Shown: positions 47,120-59,500 of the stretch, one piece after another | Numbering within the stretch: position 1 is the stretch's first letter | Layout: the number at the start of each line of letters is the position of its first letter | Program-made: the position numbers and the translations under genes | The notes under the pieces: model-generated | Database searches by the model: none | Seen by the model: the letters and a program-made list of their open reading frames with translations, nothing else | What the model was told of the DNA's origin: nothing | DNA from: Anthopleura xanthogrammica | Taxonomy: Eukaryota; Cnidaria; Anthozoa; Actiniaria; Actiniidae | Direction: 5' to 3' | DNA: 64,000 bases | Assembly (NCBI GenBank): GCA_964019055.1 | Contig: OZ025209.1 | Location: 12,446,981 to 12,510,980 of the forward strand

Positions 47120-48175
47120 TTTATTTTATACATACTGAGATTTTCTTATCAAATCTCCCTATGTGAAAAACCAGTTCGCGACTTTTTTCAGCCAATCAGA
47201 GAGGCGAAATGAATTTCTCACACGTGAAAAAAGCGTTTCGTCCAATCACAAACCACTGTCGAGGCGAATCGTGTTTTCGCGGTCATCGCGGGTAGCTTTG
47301 TCGGGCAGCTTTCACAAAATAATATTTTCGGTGTACGCTAGTTGTTCGTATTTCAAACTTATCAAGAGCTAGGAGATATTTGTGAGGATGGCTGAACAAT
47401 CAAGAAGATTTGTGTCTCTAGACAAACCTATAGACAAGTTTATAGAAGACCAAAAAAACAAAAATACTCTTTCGAAGACACGAAGAGATGTGAGTTTGCT
47501 GACTGAGTTTCTCAACTCCAAAAATGAAACTATGATGCAAAAACTGAACGACAACAACGTCCCGCCAACTCATATAACGCAATTATCTGGCCACAGAAAC
47601 CTTCAAAGCGTCAACAACTACAGTACCATCTCAAACGAACAACAGAAAAACATGTCTTTGATTCTGAGTGGAAATAATACTACAAGTACGTCTATAGAAA
47701 AAAGGCCAGTGTCGAGTTTACAAAGTGCAGTGCACACCGAGTGCCGTGAATCTTCATTCATGAAAAGTTCTAGTTTGCCTCCAGCATGTCCTTTCAGTGG
47801 AGCAGTTTTTCACGGAGGACAGTTTAATATAACAATCAACACCGTTAACAAGTCACCGAATTCCGCAAATCACTCATTTAAATCAACAGAGTCTACACGT
47901 AGCTTTAAACGCATCAAGCGTGTGTTGGAGTCGTCAGACGAAGACAGCCCACAGTGACAAACTAAGCCAAAAGAAAACAAAATCAGCCAAAACTTCATTA
48001 GCTTACCGATTTTACTTTGTACTAGTTATGATTACTGATATTTTTACATCATAGCTTCTAGTAAAAGCTTAATTTTTCGAAAAGAAATTATTACACGAGT
48101 TTTGTAATTGTTTTAGAAAACCAATTAAATGTGAATAAATTAAAAACAACAAAATCTCAGTATGTATAAAATAAA
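47120..48175 (+). mobile_element. 1,056-bp element with 25-bp perfect TIRs and a recombinase-derived ORF
   Basis: TTTATTTTATACATACTGAG plus ATTTT at 47120-47144 is perfectly inverted at 48151-48175. The interior holds one 190-codon ORF. Outside, CTGATTTCAAATCTG occurs directly repeated at about 47074 and 48415, so the mobile unit could be larger. No clear target duplication was found. It lies between GGT B and C. Confidence 0.65.
47388..47957 (+). CDS. Crypton-type tyrosine recombinase derivative, internally deleted (190 aa)
   Basis: The N-terminal part (FIEDQKNKNTLSKTRRD, about residues 17-33) resembles the SAM-like core-binding start of cnidarian Crypton/DUF3504 proteins. The middle (VPPTHITQLSGHRNLQSVNN then Y) has the box II GH and, ten residues later, the candidate nucleophile Tyr. 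A Ser-rich tail ends KRIKRVLESSDEDSPQ. The catalytic Arg and HxxR region are missing, so it should not recombine DNA alone. The frame is intact across the deletion. ATG 47388 was chosen over an upstream GTG. Family assignment is from motif memory. Confidence 0.6.
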   Translation: MAEQSRRFVSLDKPIDKFIEDQKNKNTLSKTRRDVSLLTEFLNSKNETMMQKLNDNNVPPTHITQLSGHRNLQSVNNYSTISNEQQKNMSLILSGNNTTSTSIEKRPVSSLQSAVHTECRESSFMKSSSLPPACPFSGAVFHGGQFNITINTVNKSPNSANHSFKSTESTRSFKRIKRVLESSDEDSPQ

Positions 48176-48185
48176 TAAATTACAG

Positions 48186-48323
48186 CATGAAAAGCGCTTT
48201 GTACGGGATTTTCGCACTCGTTGGTTTTGTATCAGAAATCTCACTCGTTCGCTGCGCTCACTCGTTCGATTTCAGATACTTCACCAACTCGTGCGAAAAT
48301 CCCGTACGCGCGCGCTTTTCATG
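48186..48323. mobile_element. 138-bp hairpin element with CTCACTCGTTCGCTGCGCTC apex
   Basis: The ends CATGAAAAGCGC and GCGCTTTTCATG pair. GTACGGGATTTTCGCACTCG pairs with its complement at 48281-48307. The apex is the same 20-mer as in 3527-3661, while the stems are unrelated. Confidence 0.8.
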
Positions 48324-49626
48324 AAGTAATCTCTATATCCACGATTAAACACAATTGTATGAACAACTTTTTGAAGAAAAATAAGCGAAGACCAACTACG
48401 AAAAAATTCAAACCTGATTTCAAATCTGAAAAGAAAAGGGTGCTATATTTAATATGTTGACTCAACAAGACTACTACAAATATACATAAGATACGAAGAA
48501 GTTTATTCAGGCTTTTATTTTGATATTGAGAAAGTTAAATGATAAATATTGTTAAATCGAATGCATACATTTTGACCCTCATATCGCCGGATCTCGTATA
48601 TGTCATTCAACTCACGGCTCAATCGTTAAACATTTACGAAATGTTACAAATATATACGAACAAACATGTACAACATTATAAAATGTAAAGCAATTCTGTG
48701 GGAAGTTTTAAGCAATTATTTCCTCGTCTTACCGTTCTAAATGAAGAATTCAAGTAGTAAACAAATAATGCTGACCTCAAGCAAACGTGCCTCCGTCAGC
48801 TCGCTTTGCCGACTTTCTGTCTTTCTGACTTTCTTTCTAATTACGTATGATAAAGTTCGGACTGGAATTGGAAGGAAAAGGAAGTTGGACTTCAAAATGG
48901 GTATTTTCGATGATTTAAATTTTTGATTTAAATTTATCTTCCAAAATGTCTTTACTGTACATTTATAGTAACCAGTCTATCGCTGTCTTTCGAAAAACGA
49001 GGAAAAAACAAATAAGGGCAGCGAAAGTGCGATACGTCAGAAAGGTAACAGTCAAGTTACAGTCAGCTTGTTTTATTACTGATCACTTCTTTTCCACCAA
49101 GGGTGTGTCAAGGGCACCCTAGGACCCTCCCCCTCCCCCATGCTCCTGGTCCCATCCGGTCCAGGTAACCCAGTGTACCCTGCCACCAGGGTCTTGTTTG
49201 GTTGAAGATTAAAGTTTTTCTATCAAAAAAAAAATAGACTATCGGTTTTTTACTCGCGTCCCGGTCCCGTGTCCCCATGTCCCAATCTCAGATTTAGTTA
49301 ATCTGCATGCCTGGGTTTCTTGGAATTCAACTCTGACAGACGTGAGACTATATCACGGGTAGAGACGTGTAGAGACGTGTAGAGGCCTGCTACCAACGAC
49401 TACGACCAAGATTATTTTCATTTTTTGTATGAATAACATTTATCTTTTGAACATATGTTAAGTGAACAGTTTCTATTGTGGCTGGCGCCGGATATTTATT
49501 TTCTGCCTTTTTTATTCCGTTTTTATTCTGTTTTTATTTCCAAAACGGACTGACGGAAGTGGTTCCAGGCTTCACTCAATCAAAAGAATGCTGCATCTCC
49601 GCCCGTGGGATTGTCTCACAACAACC
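48324..49626 (+). promoter_or_regulatory. Spacer upstream of GGT C; last 300 bp conserved with A and B
   Basis: Up to about 49300 I see only AT-rich unique sequence. From 49318 GACAGACGTGAGACTATATC, GCTACCAACGACTACGACCA and GGCTGGCGCCGGATA match the regions before A and B. This is the probable promoter/5' UTR. Confidence 0.45.
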
Positions 49627-50040
49627 ATGGCTTCAGACTACCAAACGTAAGTCTAATTTTGTTCTTTGATTTTTATCCCTTTTTAAGCTTAATCTTTCAC
49701 TCTAAACTAGCTTTCAAATTATACCATATATTGTTTGAATTCCAATAATATATTGACATATTGATCGAGACATTGACGGACTTCCACGGATCTTAATTCT
49801 TTGCATAAACATTCTTTGCATTAACTTGCAAACTAGAATCCTAAAACAAACTGAAATATCAACAGTAAGACCTCGTAGCGGTAAGTTATTTAGAATAGAA
49901 GCTCACGTTTGAAGTTTATATGGATATAACTGCCGGATCGCGGGAAAATACTGGAGCCACTGGACCATGAATTGTTACAGTGGAAACGTTATGTGTGAAG
50001 TGGGTCGTGAGACGCCGATTTGTTTGACCAATGTCTTTAA

Positions 50041-50240
50041 AGGCCCGTTTACACTAGCAACTTTGTCGCGCGACTTGAGCGGCGATTTTATGGCGATTTC
50101 ACGGCGATGATCACAGCTATGTCGCCGCCAATTCAAACATGATCGAAATTTAGGGCAACTCACTGGGATTTGGTCGCGATAAAATCGCCATTGAAATCGC
50201 CGCTCAAGTCGCGCGATAAATTTGCTAGTGTAAACTGGCC
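50041..50240. mobile_element. 200-bp TTAA-flanked MITE, GGT C intron 1
   Basis: AGGCCCGTTTACACTAGCAA and TTGCTAGTGTAAACTGGCC are inverted ends. TTAA flanks both sides (50037-50040, 50241-50244). GGT B keeps the empty site TCTTTAATAGCGAG at about 32600. Interior stems include GAGCGGCGATTTTATGGCGA. Confidence 0.9.
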
Positions 50241-51479
50241 TTAATAGCGAGAAAGTTTTCACGAAGAAGTAGAACAATTTTATGCACATGAAACTTGTGA
50301 TCGCAACGCCGTTTATACAATTATCCGGTAATTATCAATTTTCAGCTCAAAGCTTCACCGTGCAACACCACCTTACCTAAACTCTTTTGTTTTTTATTTA
50401 TCATCCTGCATGGAGCAGGAAACAAAAGACTTGAGTTCAGTTGTCTCTACCATCAGCTAGGGTCAGCCGACCTTCTTGAATTTCCTTCGCGCGCGAGAAA
50501 TTTTTCTAAAACAATGGAACTATTTTCTAAACCTTTCGGAAGCGCTCTTCTTCCGGAACCCTTCTCTGAAACTGCATACTGCACACTAGCCGTACTTAAA
50601 TATATACTAGTTATTTTAGAGGCGGATTAAGGTTCATCTAGGAAGTTAATTGCATTGCAAATTCACTCGTGGATACGCGAAGCGTAGAAACGAGTTATTC
50701 TGAGCTGAGGGGTCTGAATATGCAAATGTGTCACTCACTCACAGTAAAGCTGTTAAGTTGTGACGTATTTCCGGGTCCAACTGCTCACGATCTTGTCTAC
50801 TTCAAAAAAAACTTAAAACTTACTGAAACATTTTTTAATGTTTTTAGGGTTTTAAAAGTTCTCGTTGGCATACTAGCTTTGATTCTCATCTCGACCAGTG
50901 AAGGCAAGGCTGCGGCTGCACTTCCGCAAGTTGACACTTCCGGGGGACCATATTCCAAAGGTGCCGTGGCAACAGACTCAGAAAGGTGCTCCAAAGTTGG
51001 AGTAGAAATCCTTGAAAAGAATGGCTCGGCTGTTGATGCTGCTATTGCATCGATATAAAGATGTAGAAAGATGTAGAAAGATGTTGTGTGTTGGAGTGAT
51101 AAATATGCATTCTACTGGAATAGCTGGAAGTGGATTCATGCTCGTCTATAAACGAAGCACCAAGACAACAGAAATGGTCAACTTTCGAGAAAAAGCACCA
51201 GGAAAGTCAACCGAGAAAATGTTTGTTGATAAAAAAAACGAATCCCTGTTTGGTGAGTATATATATAGCTATTTTAAAAAAGGTTGGTGAAGCCGGTTTT
51301 TGTTGCATGTTGCATGTTGCATAACAAGCTAGAAATGTAATATATTCATATTTAAATAATGTCTGCGGAAAAAGACGTAAGACGCGAAGATCATGTATGA
51401 ATGGTTATTGGCTAAAAGTTATTTGGCCTGATTTGTTGGGTTCACACATTCGGTTCGCGTCTTATTTAAGGTAGAACAG

Positions 51480-51890
51480 CTTGTAACTCTGTTCTCAAAT
51501 AAGATGCGTCTTGTTCAAAAATAAGACACGAAAGACACTAGAGAAAAACGTTTGCGCATGCGTGCATTTCAGCACGCTTTCCAAGAATTAACAAGAGTTT
51601 TAGGGAGAAAATAAATGCTTGTTTTCTCCGAGTATACAAAACATTTCGCGGGTATACTTTTGTGAGACCAAGATACTGCATTAATAAAGGCAATATGAAA
51701 GAATTAGCCTCAAGTTTCAAGAACTGACTTTAAGTTTTGGCATTTTGTAAAAACTATTTTTCAGACAAGTGTGAAAGTCAAATTTGCATATTATTACAAT
51801 AGCACGAAGACGCTGTTGACTAATTTGCATGCAGACGTTTTTCACGTGTGTCAACACGAACACGAATTTTGTACCGTTTATACGATCTGT
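51480..51890 (-). repeat. Dispersed repeat in GGT C intron 2
   Basis: Reverse complement of the block at 28345-28756 in GGT A intron 7 (GCATGCGTGCATTTCAGCAC, GTATACTTTTGTGAGACCAA). It is bordered by GTCTTACGCAAGACGC and AAAGACGTAAGACGCGAAG, which may be terminal inverted repeats. Confidence 0.65.
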
Positions 51891-52289
51891 TCACGTCTTA
51901 CGCAAGACGCGTCATATTTTTACCCGTAATGGCCCTGTGATTGCCGAAAGCCAAAAAACTACATGAATTATGTTCAGTTTTTCAAGCGAGGTACCATGTT
52001 TGGTTGTGTTGTGTTGTGTATAGGAGGGCGATCCATTGCAGTGCCGGGTGAAGTCATGGGTTACTACAAAGCTTGGTCTAAGTATAAACATCTAGAATGG
52101 AAGGACCTCGTACAACCTGCAATTGACATCGCTAAAGATGGCTTTGAAATTGGGATTCCAGTTTATGAAGCTGCGAACGAGACGGAGAATCTGGAGAAGC
52201 TAAAAAATGACACTGGCCTAAGGTACGTTCTTTTTTTAATTTTAAGAAAACGGCATTGAAGTAACAATTTGTATCGAACATATGACAAG

Positions 52290-52480
52290 AAACCGCAACC
52301 TTTGAGCTCATCCAAGTCAGGGCCTGGCTGGGCACAGATGGAATTCGAATTTGGCATGTTGGGATTTGAGGAGGGGAGAAAAACTCTAGAGTCAAGGGAG
52401 AGGCCTAACAAACTCTATTTGCAAGAGATCCTAGATCCGGGGATCTAAGACCTTAGAGGCGAGAGGCAAGTGCACTAGAT
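52290..52480 (-). mobile_element. SINE-like fragment, GGT C intron 3
   Basis: It corresponds to the fragments in intron 3 of A and B (AACTCTAGAGTCAAGGGAGA, GACCTTAGAGGCGAGAGGCA). Confidence 0.55.
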
Positions 52481-52976
52481 GGATCACCATAGTTTCCCTT
52501 TTTAGTACCTCTGAAACGTTGCTATTGTTTGAATGTAGTCTTTTCTCTGTCAGAGAACTGTTATTTGACGAAGATGGAAACTTGCTGGAAGAAGGAACTG
52601 TTATCACAAATCACAAGTACGCAGCGACCCTTGAAAAGATACGAGATTATCCCGATAGTATGTACAATGGAACATTGGCTAAGGAAATCATTCTCGATAT
52701 GAAGAACGTAACTCCAGAAGGATTGCTTAAAATGGAAGATCTTGAGAACTATAACATTAAGTTTGAAAAAGCACTTCCCCATGAGTTAGGCTGTCATCAT
52801 ATGTTGTACACATGCCCGCCACCTGCAAGTGGACCGCTGATGAACCTCATTTTAAACATCTTGGAAGGTAATGCTCAATATATTTCCCTATGGAATCCCA
52901 TTGAATAATTGTGATAGTAGTTGTCTTCATTTCGAACTGTATGACTAGCAAAGGGAGGCAAGAAATCAGGTATTTC

Positions 52977-53135
52977 CTTACTTCCGTTCGTCCTTCCTTC
53001 CGTCCTTCCGTCCGTCCTTCCTTCCTTCCTCCCTTTCTTGGTTGCTTTCCATCCTTGCTTGCTTCCTTGCTTGCTTTCTTCCTTCTTCCTCCCTTTCTCC
53101 CTTTCTTGCCCGCTTTCTTGCTCGCTTCCTCGTTA
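52977..53135. repeat. CT-rich tract, GGT C intron 4
   Basis: CTTC/CGTC/CTTG runs equivalent in position to 25885-26860 in A. Confidence 0.85.
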
Positions 53136-55794
53136 GCGTTTTTGTTTTTCTGATACCGCTGTATTTCATCAGGTTACGATATGACGTCGGCAAAGGATCT
53201 CTTCAACGACGACGTTAAGTCCCTAACATACCATCGAATAGCAGAGGCCTTCAAGTTTGCGATTGCCAATCGAAGTCAACTGGCAGACCCGGATTTTTTT
53301 AACGTCTCAGAGGTGCAGTTACTTACTTGTAATGAATCAAGTGGGCAAACGAGCAGGAATCCCATTAAAACAAAACATGGAGAGAATCATTTGAAATTGT
53401 TTATATTAAGGCTTTTGTCTCAAAAGTATTGTGTAAAATGGGTTGCTAAAGTTTTGGGACAGGGACGTCAGGCTAGGGACGCACTCTCCTGCCCCTACAC
53501 CACTGTTACGAGCTATCTTTCTTGTTATATCAACGAACATGGCCGCCATGGCTTGCTTTTTTTCTTCTCCTTGGGGATGATTGATGATTTTCCTATTATT
53601 TCCAAACATGTTTAGGTCGTGAGTGAGTTACTCGACCCCCAAAAAGGTGAATCCTTACGCCAGAGAATCTCGGATACTCAGACACACCATGTTTCTTACT
53701 ACGCCAACTTCTTCACCAAAGTTGATTACGGAACCTCGCATTTAGTGGTTTTAGCACCGAATGGTGATGCTGTGTCTCTGACCTCAAGCATCAATTTCAA
53801 GTAAATAATACACAGTTTTTAACCTGCTTAATACGGACAGCATACACTTTTACATTAACCTGCTTAATACGGACATTCTGTTGTTATTTTCACTTGCTTT
53901 TGTTCTAGTGATACATGCATGCACTCTTACATTAATCTTACAATAAATGTTGATACAGGTTTGGTAGCATGTACCGTTCAACATCGACTGGCATCATCTA
54001 CAACGATGGCATGGCCGACTTTGATATTCCTGGTGACCCGGACATAAGCGGTATTTCTCCTTCAGAAATGAATTTTCCCGAGCCAGGCAAGCGTCCTTTT
54101 TCTTCCATGACTCCAGTGATTATCACAGATAACGATGGAGATGTAAAGCTTATTGTTGGCGCTTCTGGAGGGAAGAAGATCCTTACTGCTACAGCATTGG
54201 TTCGTAAATGAAATTATGATTATAGAGTGATTTTTCTTGGTCCATGAAAAAATAGTAAACAGAATACAGAGCTAATTGTCACTAACTCCGTATTTTTTCT
54301 TTTGGCTTACTATGGATGCTAGAAATTCAGTAGAGATCGCATCGTATTACCACCCGTACGGCGAGTTCTACTTAATGCGACGTGCGCGCGACGAATCTGA
54401 CTGTGCGCGACGTCACATGCAACGGCGCGTGAATTAAAAATCGCATTGTGTGTCCACACGTTTAGTTAGTAACTATATGATACGACTTTGTTTCATGAGC
54501 CAAGTAAAAATTACTCTAATGTATGATTCATTTTTTCACCCATAAGCAAATGTGGTATTCACTAGCTTTGCTTTAAGTTTACTTTATTGTTTTTTTCATG
54601 TTTGCACCACATTTGCACCACCGAGCGAAGATGAGTGAATCCAATTTTTCGTCCAGTAATTGCACTCAATACGAAGTTAAGGTCACAACTGATATGGAAT
54701 TTTTCCAAACTTTGTCTGCATTATTTACGTATGAATGTATTTCAAGCTTGGTTTGCAACAATTCAACATCGATTGCTCAGTTTTTGCAATCCTTTTTTCC
54801 AGACAATCATTAATTGGCTATGGTTTGATCGCAAGATATCCGAAGCTGTAGAAGACCCGAGAATACACACAGAGCTTATCCCAAACAACATTTTGCAGTA
54901 CGAGGAGAAAATAACCGTAGAAGTACGGGATGGGCTCAAGGCCCTCGGTCACAAATTAGAACCGCAGAAACTTTACGCAGCAGTCCAAGCCATAGCAACT
55001 ACCTGGGAACACGGTGAGACGTCTATCTATGCGAGGTCAGATTCGCGGAAGCATGGTAAACCAGCCGGGTTCCCACTGACATCAGAGAAGAACGTGGTTG
55101 TCAGTAGTTCCAGGCTGACTGTGGTCAGAACCCAACCTATGCTTTTTATTGCCTGCTTTTACCTTCTTGTGTTGTAACCAACATTATTCATAACTTTTTC
55201 ATTCATGTGTTATACTTGTTCCGAAGCATTTTGTCCTTTTTCCATTTAATGCAAAAAATTTTACAATATTTTGCCCCCTTATCCCTTTTAAATAGAGCAC
55301 GGAAATAAAGTTAAAAAAATAATATTTTGCCCCCTCTCCCCCTTTTAAATAGAGCACGGAAATAATGTACTTGGAAAGTATCAATAGATAGATTAAGCAT
55401 CAGGTTTTTTTCTTCCCGCAAACGGCATGCAGACATGACAAAATTTTCATTTCCTTGTTTTTCACTTTACCTTTTGCAATCCTCACTAAACACAAATATT
55501 CTTTTGTTTATTTACTACTTGGAGATTCTTTTCGATTCTTTTTCACTTATTCCGCATAATTTTTTACTTGTCAACTATCAGTGGCGTTGTACTCTTAATG
55601 TACTAGCTGAAACGAGATGCTTAAAGGGTCTACTTTTGAAAAAAAAAATTCTACGTCTTTAAAATTACATGTGCTCCTTTTTCGTGGAGAAAAGACAAAG
55701 TACTTTGGAACGGGTTAATTCATGAGCTTGTATTGCAATACGTGGATCAGTAGTCTGAAAAACGTTAAAAAAATATCTGTTCTTATTTGTGTCT

Positions 55795-56516
55795 ACTCTG
55801 ATGTACGTGAAACATGAATATGACCATGAATAGAATAGTACTTTTTGTATCTGCTCTGATGTACGTGAAACATGAATATGACCATGAATAGAATAGTACT
55901 TTTTGTATCTGCTCTGATGTACGTGAAACATGAATATGACCATGATTAGAATAGTACTTTTTGTATCTGCTCTGATGTACGTGAAACATGAATATGACCA
56001 TGAATAGAATAGTACTTTTTGTATCTGCTCTGATGTACGTGAAACATGAGTATGACCATGATTAGAATAGTACTTTTTGTATCTGCTCTGATGTACGTGA
56101 AACATGAATATGACCATGAGTTAGAATAGTACTTTTTGTATCTGCTCTGATGTACGTGAAACATGAATATGACCATGAGTTAGAATAGTACTTTTTGTAT
56201 CTGCTCTGATGTACGTGAAACATGAATATGACCATGAGTTAGAATAGTACTTTTTGTATCTGCTCTGATGTACGTGAAACATGAATATGACCATGATTAG
56301 AATAGTACTTTTTGTATCTGCTCTGATGTACGTGAAACATGAATATGACCATGAGTTAGAATAGTACTTTTTGTATCTGCTCTGATGTACGTGAAACATG
56401 AGTATGACCATGAGTTAGAATAGTACTTTTTGTATCTGCTCTGATGTACGTGAAAAATGAATATGACCATGATTAGAATAGTACTTTTTGTATCTGCTCT
56501 TATGTGCGTGAAACCT
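55795..56516. repeat. About 60-bp minisatellite, 12 copies, between GGT C and D
   Basis: The unit contains TGTATCTGCTCTGATGTACG, TGAAACATGAATATGACCAT and AGAATAGTACTTTT. Copies differ by GAATAG, GATTAG or GAGTTAG, i.e. 59- or 60-bp forms, so long minus-strand frames (e.g. 55665-56117) jump between copies. It ends 32 bp from the GGT D stop codon, so it may lie in or after D's 3' UTR. Confidence 0.93.
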
Positions 56517-56548
56517 GCAGAACATAAACATTATAGAATACTTAGTAC

Positions 56549-59500
56549 TTAATATCCAGCCGGTAATCCACCTTTTCTATGATCTGATTCAGCATAAATT
56601 TGTGACAAGATTCTATGGACATATCCTTTTCGTTTGCCATGTATATCGCTTGGTAGATATTTGTAAGGAATCTTAGCGACGGCCTGGACGACACCATGGC
56701 TAATGTCGCTTACATTCACCTGAAATGTAATCAAGCAGTGACATTAAAAGAGTTGTCAAGTGTTATGAATTGTAGTGGCTATTGATAATAATTTTGTAAG
56801 TAGAATTAAGCTGCCGATACACGCTGTAATTTTTTCTCGTGCTGGCAATGCAATTTCAAATCTCGTCGGCGCGAGACACAATTTCAGCGCGTATCATGCC
56901 CCGCGACGCTGACAGTAACGAGGTCTCCCAACGCAAAAAATGTTGCAGAAAATAAAACTTTTGAACTTTTCTCTGCAACATTTTGAGAATTGCACGCCTT
57001 AAAAATAGCTAAAACTGAATGTTGCAGCGTCTATCACCCATGTTCACTCGCAATGAAATAATCCTATTCAGACTAGCCAACACAGGATTTTAATATTGAT
57101 TTTGAGCCAAAAATTTCTTCATACGATAGACGTCGTAATAATTAGCTGCAACAAAAACCCGAAATTGCGTTGACAGCACGAGAAAAAAAATGCAGCTGTT
57201 GGCAGTTTTACTGGTGAATCTTTCGGATCAAATCAACGCGAACACTAACATACACCCAATAAGTGCCTATGTTTTGCCTTGAGGGATTTGGAATCAGATC
57301 AAAACGATGGTCCCGAGTAGAAGACCAATTTCATTGAACCTTTTGCAAGAACCCAAGGTCATGGCATACAAGTTACCACTTCTTTACTGGAGTCATGATT
57401 CTCTCACATGGTCAGAAAATAATTATCAAATTCACAAAAATTTATATAAAAATTTATTTTCGCAAAATTGTCTATTGGTATAGACCCCTTGAGGCTCCTC
57501 GGAATGCAGCTCAATTTGGAGGAAAAAACAAAATTATTTCAATCTCCTGAGAAACGGAAACTATTGTTTTGTCCTCCAAACTGAGCTGCATTCCGACGTG
57601 CTGCAAGGGGTCTATAGGGTTTCTGGTCAGTTTTGTGTAAATTTGTCACAAAATGAAGTTTAATTTCTACTTTATCATGCTTTATCTTATCAAACGGACA
57701 AAAAGACATTACAATATTGGATTATTGAATTATTGGTTTACCTTGTGTCCCAGAGCACGAAGACCATTAACAATATCGTTAGGGAACCAAGTTTCAGCGA
57801 ATACGTACTCGGGATAGAGCTGATCGTGTAATCGTGCCATAGTGACAGAGCGATGTAGATTTCTCTTAAACCAGAAGTAATTCATAACCACCTGTGGAAA
57901 GTGAAAATAAATATATGTTAAATGATTTGGAAATCGTATAGACCTCTTGCATGTGACGTCGAAGCAGCTCAATTTGGAGGACAAAACAAAAGAATTTCAA
58001 TCTCATGAGAATTGGAAACTATTGTTTTGTCTTCCAAACTGAGCTGTATTACAACGGGCTGCATGCAAGGGGTCTATTGCAGTCGTAGGGTTACTGGCTC
58101 CCAACTAACCTAATCTAATCATCCCTCCCTTCTATCCTCCAAAGCATAATGAGCACATTACATGCATTGCCTTAAAGGTGCGGTAACACCGGTCGCGCAA
58201 AATTGCATGTTGCGTCGCAGAGCTAATGTTGCTTGTATAACCACTTCGCGCGCATAAAGGCCCAATCATTAACACTGGGGATTTTTTTGATTATAATAAA
58301 TTTTGTGCTATGCTTCTAAAGAGACATTTGTCCAGGTAATCTTGGTGTCCTGAATAAAACTTTACAAGTTAATCGTTAACCATTCTTGACTATGACCAAA
58401 AACGCCACAAAAATCGCCCCTAAAATCGCAGCAAAAAACGCAAATGTAAACAGGCCTTAACAAATTTTCTTGGCTGCAAGAGGTCAGTAAGGAGAGTTTC
58501 TACTTCGTGCAAGCTGAAATGGGTGCGTCGCGATAACACCAGCATCTATTTTTAAGCAGCATGTAAATCATTTGCTGAATTTGCATCATACAATCATAGT
58601 TTCTTCTTTGTATGATAACAATCATATTTTCATTAGATATTTATTCTCTAGTTTGCTTCCTGAAGAGACCATGTGTAATAAAAAATTAAGGAGTTGATTC
58701 AAAGAAGAAAAGGTAATTGAGATTAAATCCCCTTACATTTGCTACAGATGTTGTGATGATAGTTCCTCCAGCACCACCGACGGCCATCATTACTTGACCA
58801 TTCTTATCTATTATAATTGCTGGTACGGCTGAAGACTGAGGACGCTTGCCTGCCTTTATAAAATTGACTGGGGATGGTAGAAGACCGAATTCATTGGTGA
58901 TGCCAGGAGCACTGAAGTCATCCATCTCGTTATTATAAACAACGCCAAGCTTGGTTGATAAGAACTTTGCGCCAAAACTGAAAACGAAGAGAATTTGCCC
59001 GTCAAGTGCTATCAACCAGAGAATATTCTATTTCTTGGTATCAATCAGCTGAATGAATCTCATGAATCTTATTACCACCCTACAATGACAGGCAAACACT
59101 GCCCGTCATGTGCTATCAACCAGAGAGTGTTCTATTGCTTGGTATCAATCAACTGAATGAATCTCATGAATCTTACTACCAGCCTAAAATGACAGGCAAA
59201 CACTGCCCGTCATGTGCTATCAACCAGAGAGTGTTCTATTGCTTGGTATCAATCAACTGAATGAATCTCATGAATCTTACTACCAGCCTAAAATGACAGG
59301 CAAACACTGCCCGTCAAGTGCTATCAACCAAAGGGTATTCTATTTCTTGGTATCTATCAACTAAATGAATCTCATGAATCTCATCACCAGTCTTTGAAAT
59401 AATACAACATTTCCAACTTACTATCCATTGACAGTACTGGTAACGGAGACAGCATCCCCAAGATGGCCCAACACGGTCAGATGAGTAGTTCCTGTTTTTA

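Larger units (their letters stand above)
49627..55177 (+). pseudogene. GGT1-like: Gamma-glutamyltransferase paralogue C, disrupted in exon 2
   Basis: Exons by homology: 49627-49646, 50848-51252, 52024-52222, 52554-52867, 53173-53312, 53616-53800, 53959-54199, 54803-55177. In exon 2 a 28-nt insertion (51053-51080; ATGTAGAAAG in tandem) follows codons for AAIAS, adding TAA at 51056-51058 and a frameshift. Downstream coding is otherwise open: VNFREKAPG, YGTSHLVVLAPNG with the catalytic Thr, YNDGMADF with Gly at the human Glu420 position, and RPFSSMTP. It ends with a Ser-rich segment (VVVSSSRL) then LFIACFYLLVL, a GPI-signal-like tail. Convergent with GGT D. The insertion may be an allele or assembly error since nothing else is broken. 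Confidence 0.82.

Noticed and set aside
47382..47387. Earlier GTG start for the recombinase-like ORF
   Set aside because: Non-ATG start in an animal nuclear gene with a good ATG two codons later.
55795..56516. Regular repeats resembling a CRISPR array
   Set aside because: Units are contiguous with no unique spacers, in a eukaryotic genome; it is a minisatellite. The same applies to 13660-15374 and 63322-63895.
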